A DNA stretch of 64,000 nt. It comes from Acidobacteriaceae bacterium (GTDB lineage Bacteria; Acidobacteriota; Terriglobia; Terriglobales; Acidobacteriaceae). The stretch is taken from positions 62,001-126,000 of the forward strand of contig PLHW01000075.1 in assembly GCA_003139095.1 (NCBI GenBank). The letters are read 5' to 3'. The translations under genes were made by a program, and so were the position numbers. Below the pieces are notes generated by a model, which saw only the letters and a program-made list of their open reading frames with translations, searched no databases and was not told the origin of the DNA. This document shows, in pieces, positions 1 through 8,002 of the stretch; position 1 is the first letter of the stretch; every line of letters starts with the position of its first letter.

Positions 1-848
1 TGCGCAAAGGCAGCGCCGACATCGTCAGCAATGCGCTGACCTCCGATATGGTGCTTACCCTGGAGAACGAACCGAACCTCCGCGTGGAACACGGCCCGGG
101 CACGGTGCTGAATTACCTCGCATTCAACTTACGGGATCCCGTCCTCGGTGACGTGCGCGTGCGTCAGGCGATTGCCCATGCGGTCGATCGCGGAGTCATG
201 ATCGAATACTTGTGGCGCAATTTTGCCCAGCCTGCCGCCAGCATCCTGCCTCCCCAAAGCTGGGCGTACAACCCGAACGTGCCGAAGTACGAGTATTCGC
301 CGGAGGAAGCGAACAAGATTCTGGATGATGCGGGCTACCCCGCAACCGAGGGCGTGCGTTTTCACCTCACGATGAAGACGTCGACCGAAGAAACGCCGCG
401 CCTGATCGCCGCGGTGTTGCAGCAACAGTTGCGCGCGGTTGGCATTGCGCTCGACATCCGCACCTTTGAGTTCGCCACCTTTTTTGCCGACATCACCAGC
501 GGCGCGTACCAGATGTATTCTCTGCGCTGGATTGGCGGCAACGAAGATCCCGACATCTTCGAATACGCTTTCCACTCCGAGAAGTTTCCGCCGCACGGCG
601 CCAACCGGAGCTTCTACGTCAATTCAAAACTTGATGCGCTGGTCAATCGAGGCCGCGCCCAAACCGACCCCGCGCTGCGCAAACCTATTTACGATGAGAT
701 TCAGACCCTCCTGGCCACCGATCTTCCCTCCATCAACCTGTGGTTTCTCGACAATGTGCTGGTGCATTCCAGGCGTGTGCAGAATGTGCCGCTGAATCCC
801 GAGGGGAACTACGACTTCCTCAAGACGGCCGAGATCGTGGGGCAGTAG
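1..848 (+). CDS. Peptide/oligopeptide ABC transporter substrate-binding protein, C-terminal part
   Basis: The reading frame is open from base 3, so the gene starts before the window; about 281 residues remain, roughly the C-terminal half of an SBP_bac_5 (DppA/OppA-like) protein. Typical features are the LNYLAFNL strand, the DVRVRQAIAHAVDR helix, the YSPEEANKILDDAGYP segment and the SNWW-like region replaced here by LRWIGGNEDPD. Family members bind peptides, nickel or other small solutes in the periplasm and hand them to an ABC permease. No permease or ATPase gene follows, so partners must lie upstream or elsewhere. Ligand cannot be inferred. Confidence 0.85.
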   Translation, partial: RKGSADIVSNALTSDMVLTLENEPNLRVEHGPGTVLNYLAFNLRDPVLGDVRVRQAIAHAVDRGVMIEYLWRNFAQPAASILPPQSWAYNPNVPKYEYSPEEANKILDDAGYPATEGVRFHLTMKTSTEETPRLIAAVLQQQLRAVGIALDIRTFEFATFFADITSGAYQMYSLRWIGGNEDPDIFEYAFHSEKFPPHGANRSFYVNSKLDALVNRGRAQTDPALRKPIYDEIQTLLATDLPSINLWFLDNVLVHSRRVQNVPLNPEGNYDFLKTAEIVGQ

Positions 849-1029
849 TCAGTTCTCAGAGCCATTGCAAAGGCCGGGTTAGATTGCAGCGGTTAAACCC
901 CTTGATTTTGGCGGCGAATCCTCACTCCTCAGTTCTGCGTGATACCATCAAAATTCGATTCAGCGGCGCGACAATTCCGCACAAGTCAGCACCTGCGGAG
1001 TGCTGGGAACTGACAACCGAGAACCGGTC

Positions 1030-1821
1030 TTGAACATTCTTTTCATTGGCGACATTTTTGGGCGGCCTGGGCGCAACATCGTTCGGGAGCGGCTGCGGGA
1101 GATCGTCAAGCAGCACTCGGCCGACCTGGTCATCGCCAATTGCGAAAACGCGGCGGCGGGATTTGGGATTACGCCTCCGCTGGCGGAAGAGCTTTTTGAA
1201 CTTGGCATTGACGTGATGACGACCGGCAATCACGTCTGGGACAAGCGCGAGATCATCGAATATTTCCAGATGGCGGATGGCAATCCACACAGCCCGGCGC
1301 GACGCTTGTTGCGGCCCGCAAATTATCCGTCTCATCTGCCCGGCTGGGGAACCTACGAAGGGCAGAAAAATGGCATCGCGTATGCGGTCATCAATCTTCA
1401 GGGGCGGGTTTTCATGGGATCGAGCGACGACCCTTTTACCTATGCCGATCGGCTGCTGGAGAAGATTAAGGCCAAAATTGTTTTTGTGGATTTTCACGCC
1501 GAGGCGACATCGGAAAAAGTGGCCTTTGGTTGGTATCTGGATGGCCGAGTGACGGCGCTGGTGGGCACGCACACGCACGTCCCGACGGCGGATGAAACGA
1601 TTCTTGCCAAAGGCACAGCCTACATCACCGATGTTGGAATGACCGGGCCGTATGACGGCGTGATCGGCGTCAAGAAAGAACTGGTCATTGACCGCTTTCT
1701 GAGCGGAATGCCGGCGCGCTTTGAGCCGGCGTCGGGCGATGTTCGGCTGTGCGCGGTGGTCGTGGAATGCGACGATGAGACGGGCCGCGCCAAACGGATT
1801 GAGCGGTTAATGCTGAAGTAG
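1030..1821 (+). CDS. YmdB-family metallophosphoesterase (2',3'-cyclic nucleotide phosphodiesterase type)
   Basis: 263 residues, the full length of the TIGR00282/YmdB family. Metal-ligand motifs are all present: GDIFGRPGR at the N-terminus, NCENAAAGFG, GNHVWDK, DFHAEATSEK and VGTHTHVPTADE, then the family signature ITDVGMTGPYDGVIG. YmdB of Bacillus is a di-iron phosphodiesterase that affects biofilm and motility gene expression. I chose the TTG at 1030 because the protein then opens with LNILFIGD as in the family; the alternative ATG at 1000 would add ten residues encoded by a degenerate gaactgacaaccgagaacc repeat. The substrate in this organism is not known. Confidence 0.85.
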   Translation: MNILFIGDIFGRPGRNIVRERLREIVKQHSADLVIANCENAAAGFGITPPLAEELFELGIDVMTTGNHVWDKREIIEYFQMADGNPHSPARRLLRPANYPSHLPGWGTYEGQKNGIAYAVINLQGRVFMGSSDDPFTYADRLLEKIKAKIVFVDFHAEATSEKVAFGWYLDGRVTALVGTHTHVPTADETILAKGTAYITDVGMTGPYDGVIGVKKELVIDRFLSGMPARFEPASGDVRLCAVVVECDDETGRAKRIERLMLK

Positions 1822-1966
1822 GGCCAGCTCGCCACTCGCACATCGTTACTCGTGCTTCGCTTACTCGCGATCGTTCGGAAAGTCGTTCCCCGGCGTTACG
1901 ACCGTAGTTCCCTTCCGAGTATTTCGCTTGCAAGACGGCGGCTGCCGGGCATTCTATAGTGTAAGC

Positions 1967-3994
1967 ATGCGAGGCTATTGGGCAGGAATTCGTCTGGGCA
2001 CGGCCGAGCTGTGCGCGGCGATTTTGTGCCTGGCCTTCTTCTGTTTGACCCAGCCTTGCATTGCCGGCGACACGCCGACAATCCCTGCGAGCGAGAAAGC
2101 TTCGACTGCGGCCAGCGGTGACGGTCCCTCCGGCCCGGGCCCTACCAACAACACTTCGACCCCAACTTCCGCTGAAATATCACACGGAGCGCCCGACGGG
2201 GCGGCTTCGCAGGCACAACCGGCGTGCTCTGACGCCGCCAAAACGGATTGCGGCACGGCAGTTTCTCCATTTGTCATGCCTTCGAAAAAAGAACTGAAGG
2301 CCGCGCACCGCGCTTTTGACCGCGGGCTCAAGCTCCAGAAATCGGAGCAAATCGACGAGGCTTTTTATGCCTTCGAGGAGGCGGCGAACCTGGCTCCGCA
2401 AGATGCCGAGTACGTGGCCGCGCGCGAGATGACACGCGAACACCTGGCGCGCCAGCACATCGACCGGGGCAACGGCGAAATGCTGAAGGGACGCCAGGCC
2501 GAGGCGCTCGCCGAATTCAGAAGCGCGCTCAGTCTCGATCCGCAGAATGAGTTCGCGCAGCAGCGCATGCTGGACGCCGCCGGGCCTCCGCCAAAGAGTT
2601 TTTCCGGTCCGGCCCAGGTCGTCGCCAGCCAGGACAGTTTGGCGGTCAGCCCCGCGCCCGGCGTGCACGATTTCCATTACCGGGGCGACTCCCAAGGCTT
2701 GCTAACGGCGGTCGCGTTAAGCTACGGATTGTCCATCACCTTCGACGAGAGCTTTCAAACGCGGCGGGTTCGCTTCGACATCGAGCAGGCTGATTTTGCG
2801 ACTGCGATGCACGCGGCCTGCGCGGTCACAAAGAGCTTCGCGGTACCGGTAGAAGATACGGTCCTGTTTGCCGCCGCCGATACGTCCGACAACCATCGCC
2901 TTTTCGATCGCATGGGCATGCGCGTATTTCGCATCCCCACCGCCGATGCTTCCAAGGATTTGCAGGACATCGTGAATGCCCTGAGGGGCACGTTTGAATT
3001 TCGTTTTGTGATGCCCAGCCCGATCAACGACACCATCACGGTGCGCGCACCGCTGAACATGCTGAGGGCGGCCACGCAGTTTGTGGAAGGAGTGAGCGAG
3101 CCGCTGCCCGAGGTGCTGCTCGACATTCAGGTGATGGAGGTCGACCACACCTACGCAAAAAACATCGGCTTGCATGTTCCCGATCAGTTCAATCTCTACA
3201 ACATTCCGGTGGCGGCTCTGGCCTCGCTGGGCGGGCAAAACGCGCAGAACCTGATCAACCAGCTGATTTCGTCAGGCGGCATCAACCAGGCGGGCAACGC
3301 CTCGATTGCGGCGCTGCTGTCGCAGTTAGGGAGCCAGCAGAGTGGGATTTTCAGCCAGCCGCTGGCAACCTTTGGCGGGGGCCTCACGCTCAGCGGGCTC
3401 AGTCTCGACCATCTGGCCGCGGTGCTTTCTATGAACGAGAGTTCCGTGCAGTCGCTCGACCATGTGACCTTGCGCGCCTCGCAAGGCAAGGAGGCGACTT
3501 TCAAGCTGGGAGAGCGCTACCCCGTTCTGAATGCCAGTTTCTCGCCGATCTCGAACAGCTCAGCGATCGCCGGCGTACTGGGAAACCAGTCGTACGTCGC
3601 GCCCTTTCCGTCGGTCAATTACGAGGACATTGGATTGACACTGAAGGCCAAGCCGATGGTGCATCAGAACTCCGACGTGTCACTGGAATTGAGCCTGCAA
3701 CTGCGGGCGCTCGGGACGACGAGCGTGAATGGCGTTCCGATCATTACGAGCCGGGAGTTCACGGGCGGAATCTATTTGAAAGACGGCGAGCCCGCATTTG
3801 TCGCGGGCATGGTGACCACGTCAGACCAGCGCAGCCTGGATGGACTGCCCACCTTCGCGCAAATTCCGGGCTTTGGGCTGCTGACCTCGCAGCATTCGCA
3901 TCAGTCGGAAGAGGATGAGCTGCTGATTCTGATCACGCCCCACGTGTTGAGCGATCCGCGGCGGGCGGATGCGCCGCCCATCTGGGTAAAGTAG
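1967..3994 (+). CDS. Secreted TPR protein with C-terminal secretin domain (GspD/PilQ-like)
   Basis: 675 residues from the ATG at 1967, which begins a signal peptide (MRGYWAGIRLG then a hydrophobic stretch to QPCIAG); a TTG 39 bases upstream is in frame but precedes this signal. A Ser/Thr/Pro-rich linker follows, then TPR-like helices at about residues 105-200, secretin N-type modules at about 240-390, and a secretin domain ending in ELLILITPHVLSDP. Secretins form outer-membrane rings of type II/III secretion and type IV pili. No other secretion or pilus gene is nearby, so this is an orphan; the fused TPR may replace a separate pilotin or assembly partner, which is inference. Confidence 0.8.
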   Translation: MRGYWAGIRLGTAELCAAILCLAFFCLTQPCIAGDTPTIPASEKASTAASGDGPSGPGPTNNTSTPTSAEISHGAPDGAASQAQPACSDAAKTDCGTAVSPFVMPSKKELKAAHRAFDRGLKLQKSEQIDEAFYAFEEAANLAPQDAEYVAAREMTREHLARQHIDRGNGEMLKGRQAEALAEFRSALSLDPQNEFAQQRMLDAAGPPPKSFSGPAQVVASQDSLAVSPAPGVHDFHYRGDSQGLLTAVALSYGLSITFDESFQTRRVRFDIEQADFATAMHAACAVTKSFAVPVEDTVLFAAADTSDNHRLFDRMGMRVFRIPTADASKDLQDIVNALRGTFEFRFVMPSPINDTITVRAPLNMLRAATQFVEGVSEPLPEVLLDIQVMEVDHTYAKNIGLHVPDQFNLYNIPVAALASLGGQNAQNLINQLISSGGINQAGNASIAALLSQLGSQQSGIFSQPLATFGGGLTLSGLSLDHLAAVLSMNESSVQSLDHVTLRASQGKEATFKLGERYPVLNASFSPISNSSAIAGVLGNQSYVAPFPSVNYEDIGLTLKAKPMVHQNSDVSLELSLQLRALGTTSVNGVPIITSREFTGGIYLKDGEPAFVAGMVTTSDQRSLDGLPTFAQIPGFGLLTSQHSHQSEEDELLILITPHVLSDPRRADAPPIWVK

Positions 3995-4042
3995 CGTAGG
4001 CGTGTCACAGGCTAGCCGCAGTGCCACTCAGCAGAGGCAGGC

Positions 4043-5116
4043 TCAGGCTTCCTGAGGCATTGCTTCGGGGCTGCTCTGTGCTACCGGGGTCAGTCGAGCA
4101 TTCAAATTGGCCAGCACTTCAAACGCGTCGGCTACATAAAGCACGTCGGCTTTTCCTCGCGCCCAGCCACAATTCGGATCGAGATTGACGGCGCGGCGCT
4201 CGTTGATGAAGCGCCAGCCTACGACGTGCGGCTCCTCGCCATGACAGCACATGGAGAGGCCTTTGGGATGGCGGGGAGTCGATCCGGTCTGTCCGACCTG
4301 GTTCAGATGGGTCATGAAACGCAGCACTGCCTGACTCTCACCGGATTGATCGACCAGCGATTTGCTGCCGCCCAGGGATGAGCCAGCGGCACGCAGAAAA
4401 TCGAGAATCAGCTTCTCGGCTTCCGGGACATGAGTCTTTCCGTCCGACTGCTTTTTGGTCCAGCCCGCACCTGCGACAAACAACAGGTCGGCATCGGGCC
4501 GGATGGTTTGCGCATCACTCTGGGGAGCGCGAATGCCGGTGACTGTCGTTCTGGTGGCAAACTTAGGCAGGGAGAGTTTTTCGATCTTGACCGGGCCGGG
4601 CATCCCCGTCCAGGCCGCTTCGCAACCGGGCTCGAGCAACACGATCCATGGGCGCGCGTCGCGGCGAATGACGGTTTCGATCCGCTGGCGATAATACCAG
4701 CGGGCGGCGCGCAATTCGCCATTAACGGCATCGGCTTCGAGCGAAGTGACATGCGTGTCGGCACATCCGTTCAGACGGTGGGCTACTCCCGGCAAGACGC
4801 GCATGAAGCGCGACGATGCGGGCGCGAGAATCAGATCGGCGGCTGCTGACCGGCAGATGGCTTCTGCGGCCGCTGCATCACTCGCGTAGCGCGCAGTCGC
4901 GAAGTCGGGGCCGGAGACCGCGAGAATTCGTTCGGTCCCGGCGGCGGCAATTGTTTCCGCAGCGGCAGCCACGTCCTCGCCGATTAGGCCGATGGTTAAA
5001 TTTGCGCCGAGTTGCTTCGTCAACTTCACGGCAGCGCCTAGAACTTCATACGATGCCTTAGGAAGCGCGTTACCGGCTTCCGAAACGTGCGCCAGGAACA
5101 AAATGTTTTGTGACAT
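4043..5116 (-). CDS. etfA: Electron transfer flavoprotein alpha subunit, divergent
   Basis: 357 residues. The N-terminal adenine-nucleotide alpha-hydrolase-like domain (ILFLAHVSEAGNALPKASYE) is followed by the C-terminal FAD domain with GGSKSLVDQSG and QVGQTGST, matching the family's FAD-binding segments. The last part departs from the norm: where typical EtfA has an ACGISGAIQH motif, this protein has LSMCCHGEEPHVVGWRFINE. It is the last gene of a minus-strand operon acyl-CoA dehydrogenase, ETF-QO, EtfB, EtfA, 97 bases after etfB. It should carry electrons from the dehydrogenase to the membrane quinone oxidoreductase. The family call is firm; partner specificity is inferred from context. Confidence 0.85.
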   Translation of the reverse strand: MSQNILFLAHVSEAGNALPKASYEVLGAAVKLTKQLGANLTIGLIGEDVAAAAETIAAAGTERILAVSGPDFATARYASDAAAAEAICRSAAADLILAPASSRFMRVLPGVAHRLNGCADTHVTSLEADAVNGELRAARWYYRQRIETVIRRDARPWIVLLEPGCEAAWTGMPGPVKIEKLSLPKFATRTTVTGIRAPQSDAQTIRPDADLLFVAGAGWTKKQSDGKTHVPEAEKLILDFLRAAGSSLGGSKSLVDQSGESQAVLRFMTHLNQVGQTGSTPRHPKGLSMCCHGEEPHVVGWRFINERRAVNLDPNCGWARGKADVLYVADAFEVLANLNARLTPVAQSSPEAMPQEA

Positions 5117-5160
5117 CAGAGTTTTGCTCTCCGCTGTTGTTCGCTTACTGACAAACTACA

Positions 5161-5186
5161 GATCCCTCGCTGCGCTCGGGATGACA
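5161..5186. repeat. Interspersed short repeat between etfB and etfA
   Basis: The sequence contains an imperfect palindrome of the cctcgctgcgctcgggatga type, a form I recognise as recurrent in acidobacterial and other genomes. A related form with the opposite orientation lies at 48661-48715. It sits inside the etf operon spacer and could fold in the mRNA. No function is known to me. Confidence 0.55.
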
Positions 5187-5213
5187 ACTCGTATAGGTCA
5201 TCTGTCTTACGGG

Positions 5214-6041
5214 TTACTTGCCAATCCACTCCGCGATCTCTTGTGCAATCTGCGCAGGCGATAGATCTTTCACCACGCGCGTCTGGCGCTGTTGCTTCGG
5301 CGGGCTTGCACTCAGGAAGTGCAATCCACCGGCGGGCAGCGGCAAGGATTTCGCTTTTTGCAATGCGGGCATCACGGTGCGCATGTTCGCCATTCCGATC
5401 TGCGGGTTGTTGCGCGGCTCGGGCAGATTGCCGGTCGCCCAGCCCAGCAAAGCCGGCGGGCCCGCGCAGACCGAAACCTGATGACGGCCGCCCTCGATGC
5501 GCTCCAGAACTTCGAACGAGCCGTCGGGCTGGGCGTCATCGAGAACTCTGAGCTGATCGACACCTTGAAACTGGTCGAGAATCCCGAGCCGCTCTCCCAC
5601 CAACTGCATGGTTGCGCCCGCGCCTCGCGACGCCGATTCCCAGCCGCCAAAGACGAGCAGGCGGGCGCGATCGAGGCCGGGGATACTTTGGATGGCTTCG
5701 GCCAGCAGCGCGGCCGTTGAATGCGAATCGGCGAAGCCGCTGGCGCTCGCATCCACGGGTACAAGTTCAAAGCTCACCCGCTGCGCAATCGTCATCATGA
5801 CCTGCTGGAGCTTTGCTTTTGGCCCAACGCTTACCAGCCACACTTTGCTGCCGGCGACTTTGGAGGCCAGGTTGGCAGCTTCATACAGAGCGTGAGCGGC
5901 CCAGGGATCCAGCACCGCCGGAAGCATCATTTCGTTCTTGAGCGCGGGACCGGTTGGCGTAGAAACTGGTTCCAAAGTTTGCAGCGGGTCGGGCACGACG
6001 CTCCCGCACACTACGATGTGATATCCGTTGGTCATTCGCAT
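5214..6041 (-). CDS. etfB: Electron transfer flavoprotein beta subunit, divergent
   Basis: 275 residues, close to the family's usual length. The N-terminal GSVVPDPLQ and LDPWAAHALYEAANLA segments correspond to the VPD and NPFDEYAIEEAL motifs of EtfB, but are altered. The end includes NNPQIGMANMRTVMPALQKAK, resembling the family's PSLPGIMKAKKK region. Together with EtfA it would form the soluble electron carrier between the acyl-CoA dehydrogenase and ETF-QO encoded just upstream. Start ATG at 6041; a second ATG two codons in is equally possible, and no strong ribosome site decides. No evidence for or against flavin-based bifurcation is visible. Confidence 0.85.
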   Translation of the reverse strand: MRMTNGYHIVVCGSVVPDPLQTLEPVSTPTGPALKNEMMLPAVLDPWAAHALYEAANLASKVAGSKVWLVSVGPKAKLQQVMMTIAQRVSFELVPVDASASGFADSHSTAALLAEAIQSIPGLDRARLLVFGGWESASRGAGATMQLVGERLGILDQFQGVDQLRVLDDAQPDGSFEVLERIEGGRHQVSVCAGPPALLGWATGNLPEPRNNPQIGMANMRTVMPALQKAKSLPLPAGGLHFLSASPPKQQRQTRVVKDLSPAQIAQEIAEWIGK

Positions 6042-6118
6042 CCTGTCAACAGCAGATTCCGCTCCCTTTGCTTCGCTGGGGGCCGGTGTGACAATTCAAA
6101 ATGAAATTTCAATCGCGA

Positions 6119-8002
6119 TCAGTTCAGCGTGGAGTGCAGTCCTCCCGCACCCGCGTTGAACTCAACATTTCCGCATGCTCCGTCGCCCTCGGCCCGGCAA
6201 TTCCAAAGGCATGCGCCGCAGTAAACACACTTCTCACGATCGAAGGCGGGAACTCCCTCCTCACCGTGAGTGATGGCCTGGCCTGAGCACATTTCTACGC
6301 AGAGTTTGGTTGCGCACTCGCGGCAAAGCTCCGGGCGGCGAAAGATGACGTGGTTGGCAAAACCCGGAGGCGCCTGCACGCCTCCGCCCATAAGCAGAGC
6401 ATCCTGATGCGAGATCAGGAGCTTGCCATCCAGCGGAATCTGCGGCCAACCACAACGGTCCATGACGCGGTCATGGAGCGATGTTCCTTTGGTGGAACAG
6501 TCTTCTTTTATCTGCTTCAGTTCGGACGCGGAAATTCTTGAGCGGTAAGCTTCCTCGAGTGAAGGCACGCAACGGGGCACCGGGCGCAATGCTGGGGCAA
6601 AACGGCCACCCGTCAAGCCTGCAAAGAACATGCCGATCATTCCTGTCACAACGCCCTGCTGAAACCCATTGCGCGCGTTCGCTGCGACCTTCGATTCTGT
6701 GTCGACCCAGCTTCCTCGCCGTCGGCGCACATAGGTCCGTTCAAGCTCCTCGCGCGTGAACGCGCGCTTTTGTTCGGCAAGTTCAATGACCGCCTCCGCC
6801 AGTTGCACGCCCGTCGTCCAGGCTTCGTCCACCCCAGAGCCCGCGAGAACATTTGTGCTTCCCGAGCCTTCTCCGATGCGGGCATAACCGTTACCCGCGA
6901 GAAATGGTTCGCCGTGCCGGCCCGATTCCTGCAGCGACTTCGCTCCCCATGACTTCAGCGTTGCGCCCTGAAGATAACGCCATAAATAAGGATGAAGCAT
7001 GAAGTGCTGCAAGTAGCGATAGGCCGTGCGCACCGGGCTGCCGAACCAGGACGGAACGAAAATTCCCACGGAGGCGAGCCGATCCGGATGAACGTAGAGG
7101 AAGCCAAAGATTTCGGGCTCCGGAAATCCGATGGTGTGCAAGACCGTGCCAGCTTCCAGCCCGCTGTCGTCGCGGAGTTCAACCACCATCTTCATGCCGA
7201 GAGCCCACTCAAGGGACTCATGGCCGGGCGGCATGCCAATGTTTGCGTGCGCGTCGAGTTTTCGGCCGACCGCTCCCACTGGACCGTCGCCAATGACGGT
7301 GAGCGCGGCGTGCAGATCCATGCCGGGAGTGAACCCTGGCTCGGGACGCCCGTGCAGATCGGTCCCCTGATCGGCGAGGCGCACTCCGGTAACGGTGTCA
7401 CCTACGATCAGCGGCTCGGCGACGGGCATACCCGGCCAGATTTGCACCAGGCCGGACGCGGCGACCTGATCGCTGACCCACTGATTGAATTGGCCGAGCG
7501 ACAACACGAGGCCATCGTGTTTGCGCATGAACGGTGGCGTGTAGGGCAACTCGAAAGCTTCGTGCTTCACACCGAACAGCAAGCCAAGTGAGCGAAGTGC
7601 GCGGTCAGCGGCCTTGAACGCGAAGGAACGCCGACTGGCGCGCAAGGGGTCCAGCAGGTAAACAAGTTTTTCCTTCGTTACCTGAGCCGCCATGGGAATC
7701 TCGGTGAGATCGACGCCGGGGAAGCTGCTGCGTATGCCGCGTGCCCGCGTGACCGCGCCTGAGACTCCGAAGCCCAGCCCGTCGCCGCGTTCGTAGCAGA
7801 TCACCTGCAAAGGCATGCCGGGAGACGACGCGCTCTCCAACCGCACCGATCCGTCCGGATTCAGCAGGCTGCGGGCGAGCGTAGTTAGAAATCCGCCCAT
7901 GGCGGGGCCGAAGCCAACACAGGCGATGTCAACCGCCATCTCTTGCCGGTCGATCGTTGGTTGGTCATTGGCAGCGTCCGAATCTGGGGGAGCGGCGCTC
8001 AT
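6119..8002 (-). CDS. Electron transfer flavoprotein-quinone oxidoreductase with fused ferredoxin domain (FixC-FixX type)
   Basis: 627 residues from the ATG at 8002, which overlaps the stop of the upstream dehydrogenase gene as ATGA, a mark of translational coupling. An FAD-binding fold begins with ACVGFGPAMGG; the middle has the GEGSGSTNVLAGSGVDEAW region of ETF-QO/FixC flavoproteins, and a hydrophobic stretch near residue 490 (GVVTGMIGMFFAGLTGG) may be the membrane-associated segment. The C-terminal ferredoxin part holds CRECATKLCVEMC and CVYCGACLWNC, so two cysteine clusters rather than the single one of mitochondrial ETF-QO. It should pass electrons from EtfAB to membrane quinone. The open frame continues upstream to 8776, but only as a shadow of the dehydrogenase gene. 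Confidence 0.88.
   Translation of the reverse strand: MSAAPPDSDAANDQPTIDRQEMAVDIACVGFGPAMGGFLTTLARSLLNPDGSVRLESASSPGMPLQVICYERGDGLGFGVSGAVTRARGIRSSFPGVDLTEIPMAAQVTKEKLVYLLDPLRASRRSFAFKAADRALRSLGLLFGVKHEAFELPYTPPFMRKHDGLVLSLGQFNQWVSDQVAASGLVQIWPGMPVAEPLIVGDTVTGVRLADQGTDLHGRPEPGFTPGMDLHAALTVIGDGPVGAVGRKLDAHANIGMPPGHESLEWALGMKMVVELRDDSGLEAGTVLHTIGFPEPEIFGFLYVHPDRLASVGIFVPSWFGSPVRTAYRYLQHFMLHPYLWRYLQGATLKSWGAKSLQESGRHGEPFLAGNGYARIGEGSGSTNVLAGSGVDEAWTTGVQLAEAVIELAEQKRAFTREELERTYVRRRRGSWVDTESKVAANARNGFQQGVVTGMIGMFFAGLTGGRFAPALRPVPRCVPSLEEAYRSRISASELKQIKEDCSTKGTSLHDRVMDRCGWPQIPLDGKLLISHQDALLMGGGVQAPPGFANHVIFRRPELCRECATKLCVEMCSGQAITHGEEGVPAFDREKCVYCGACLWNCRAEGDGACGNVEFNAGAGGLHSTLN

Noticed and set aside
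1000-1029. ATG start for the YmdB-like gene at 1000
   Set aside because: The ten extra residues come from an intergenic gaactgac-type repeat; the conserved family start is at 1030.
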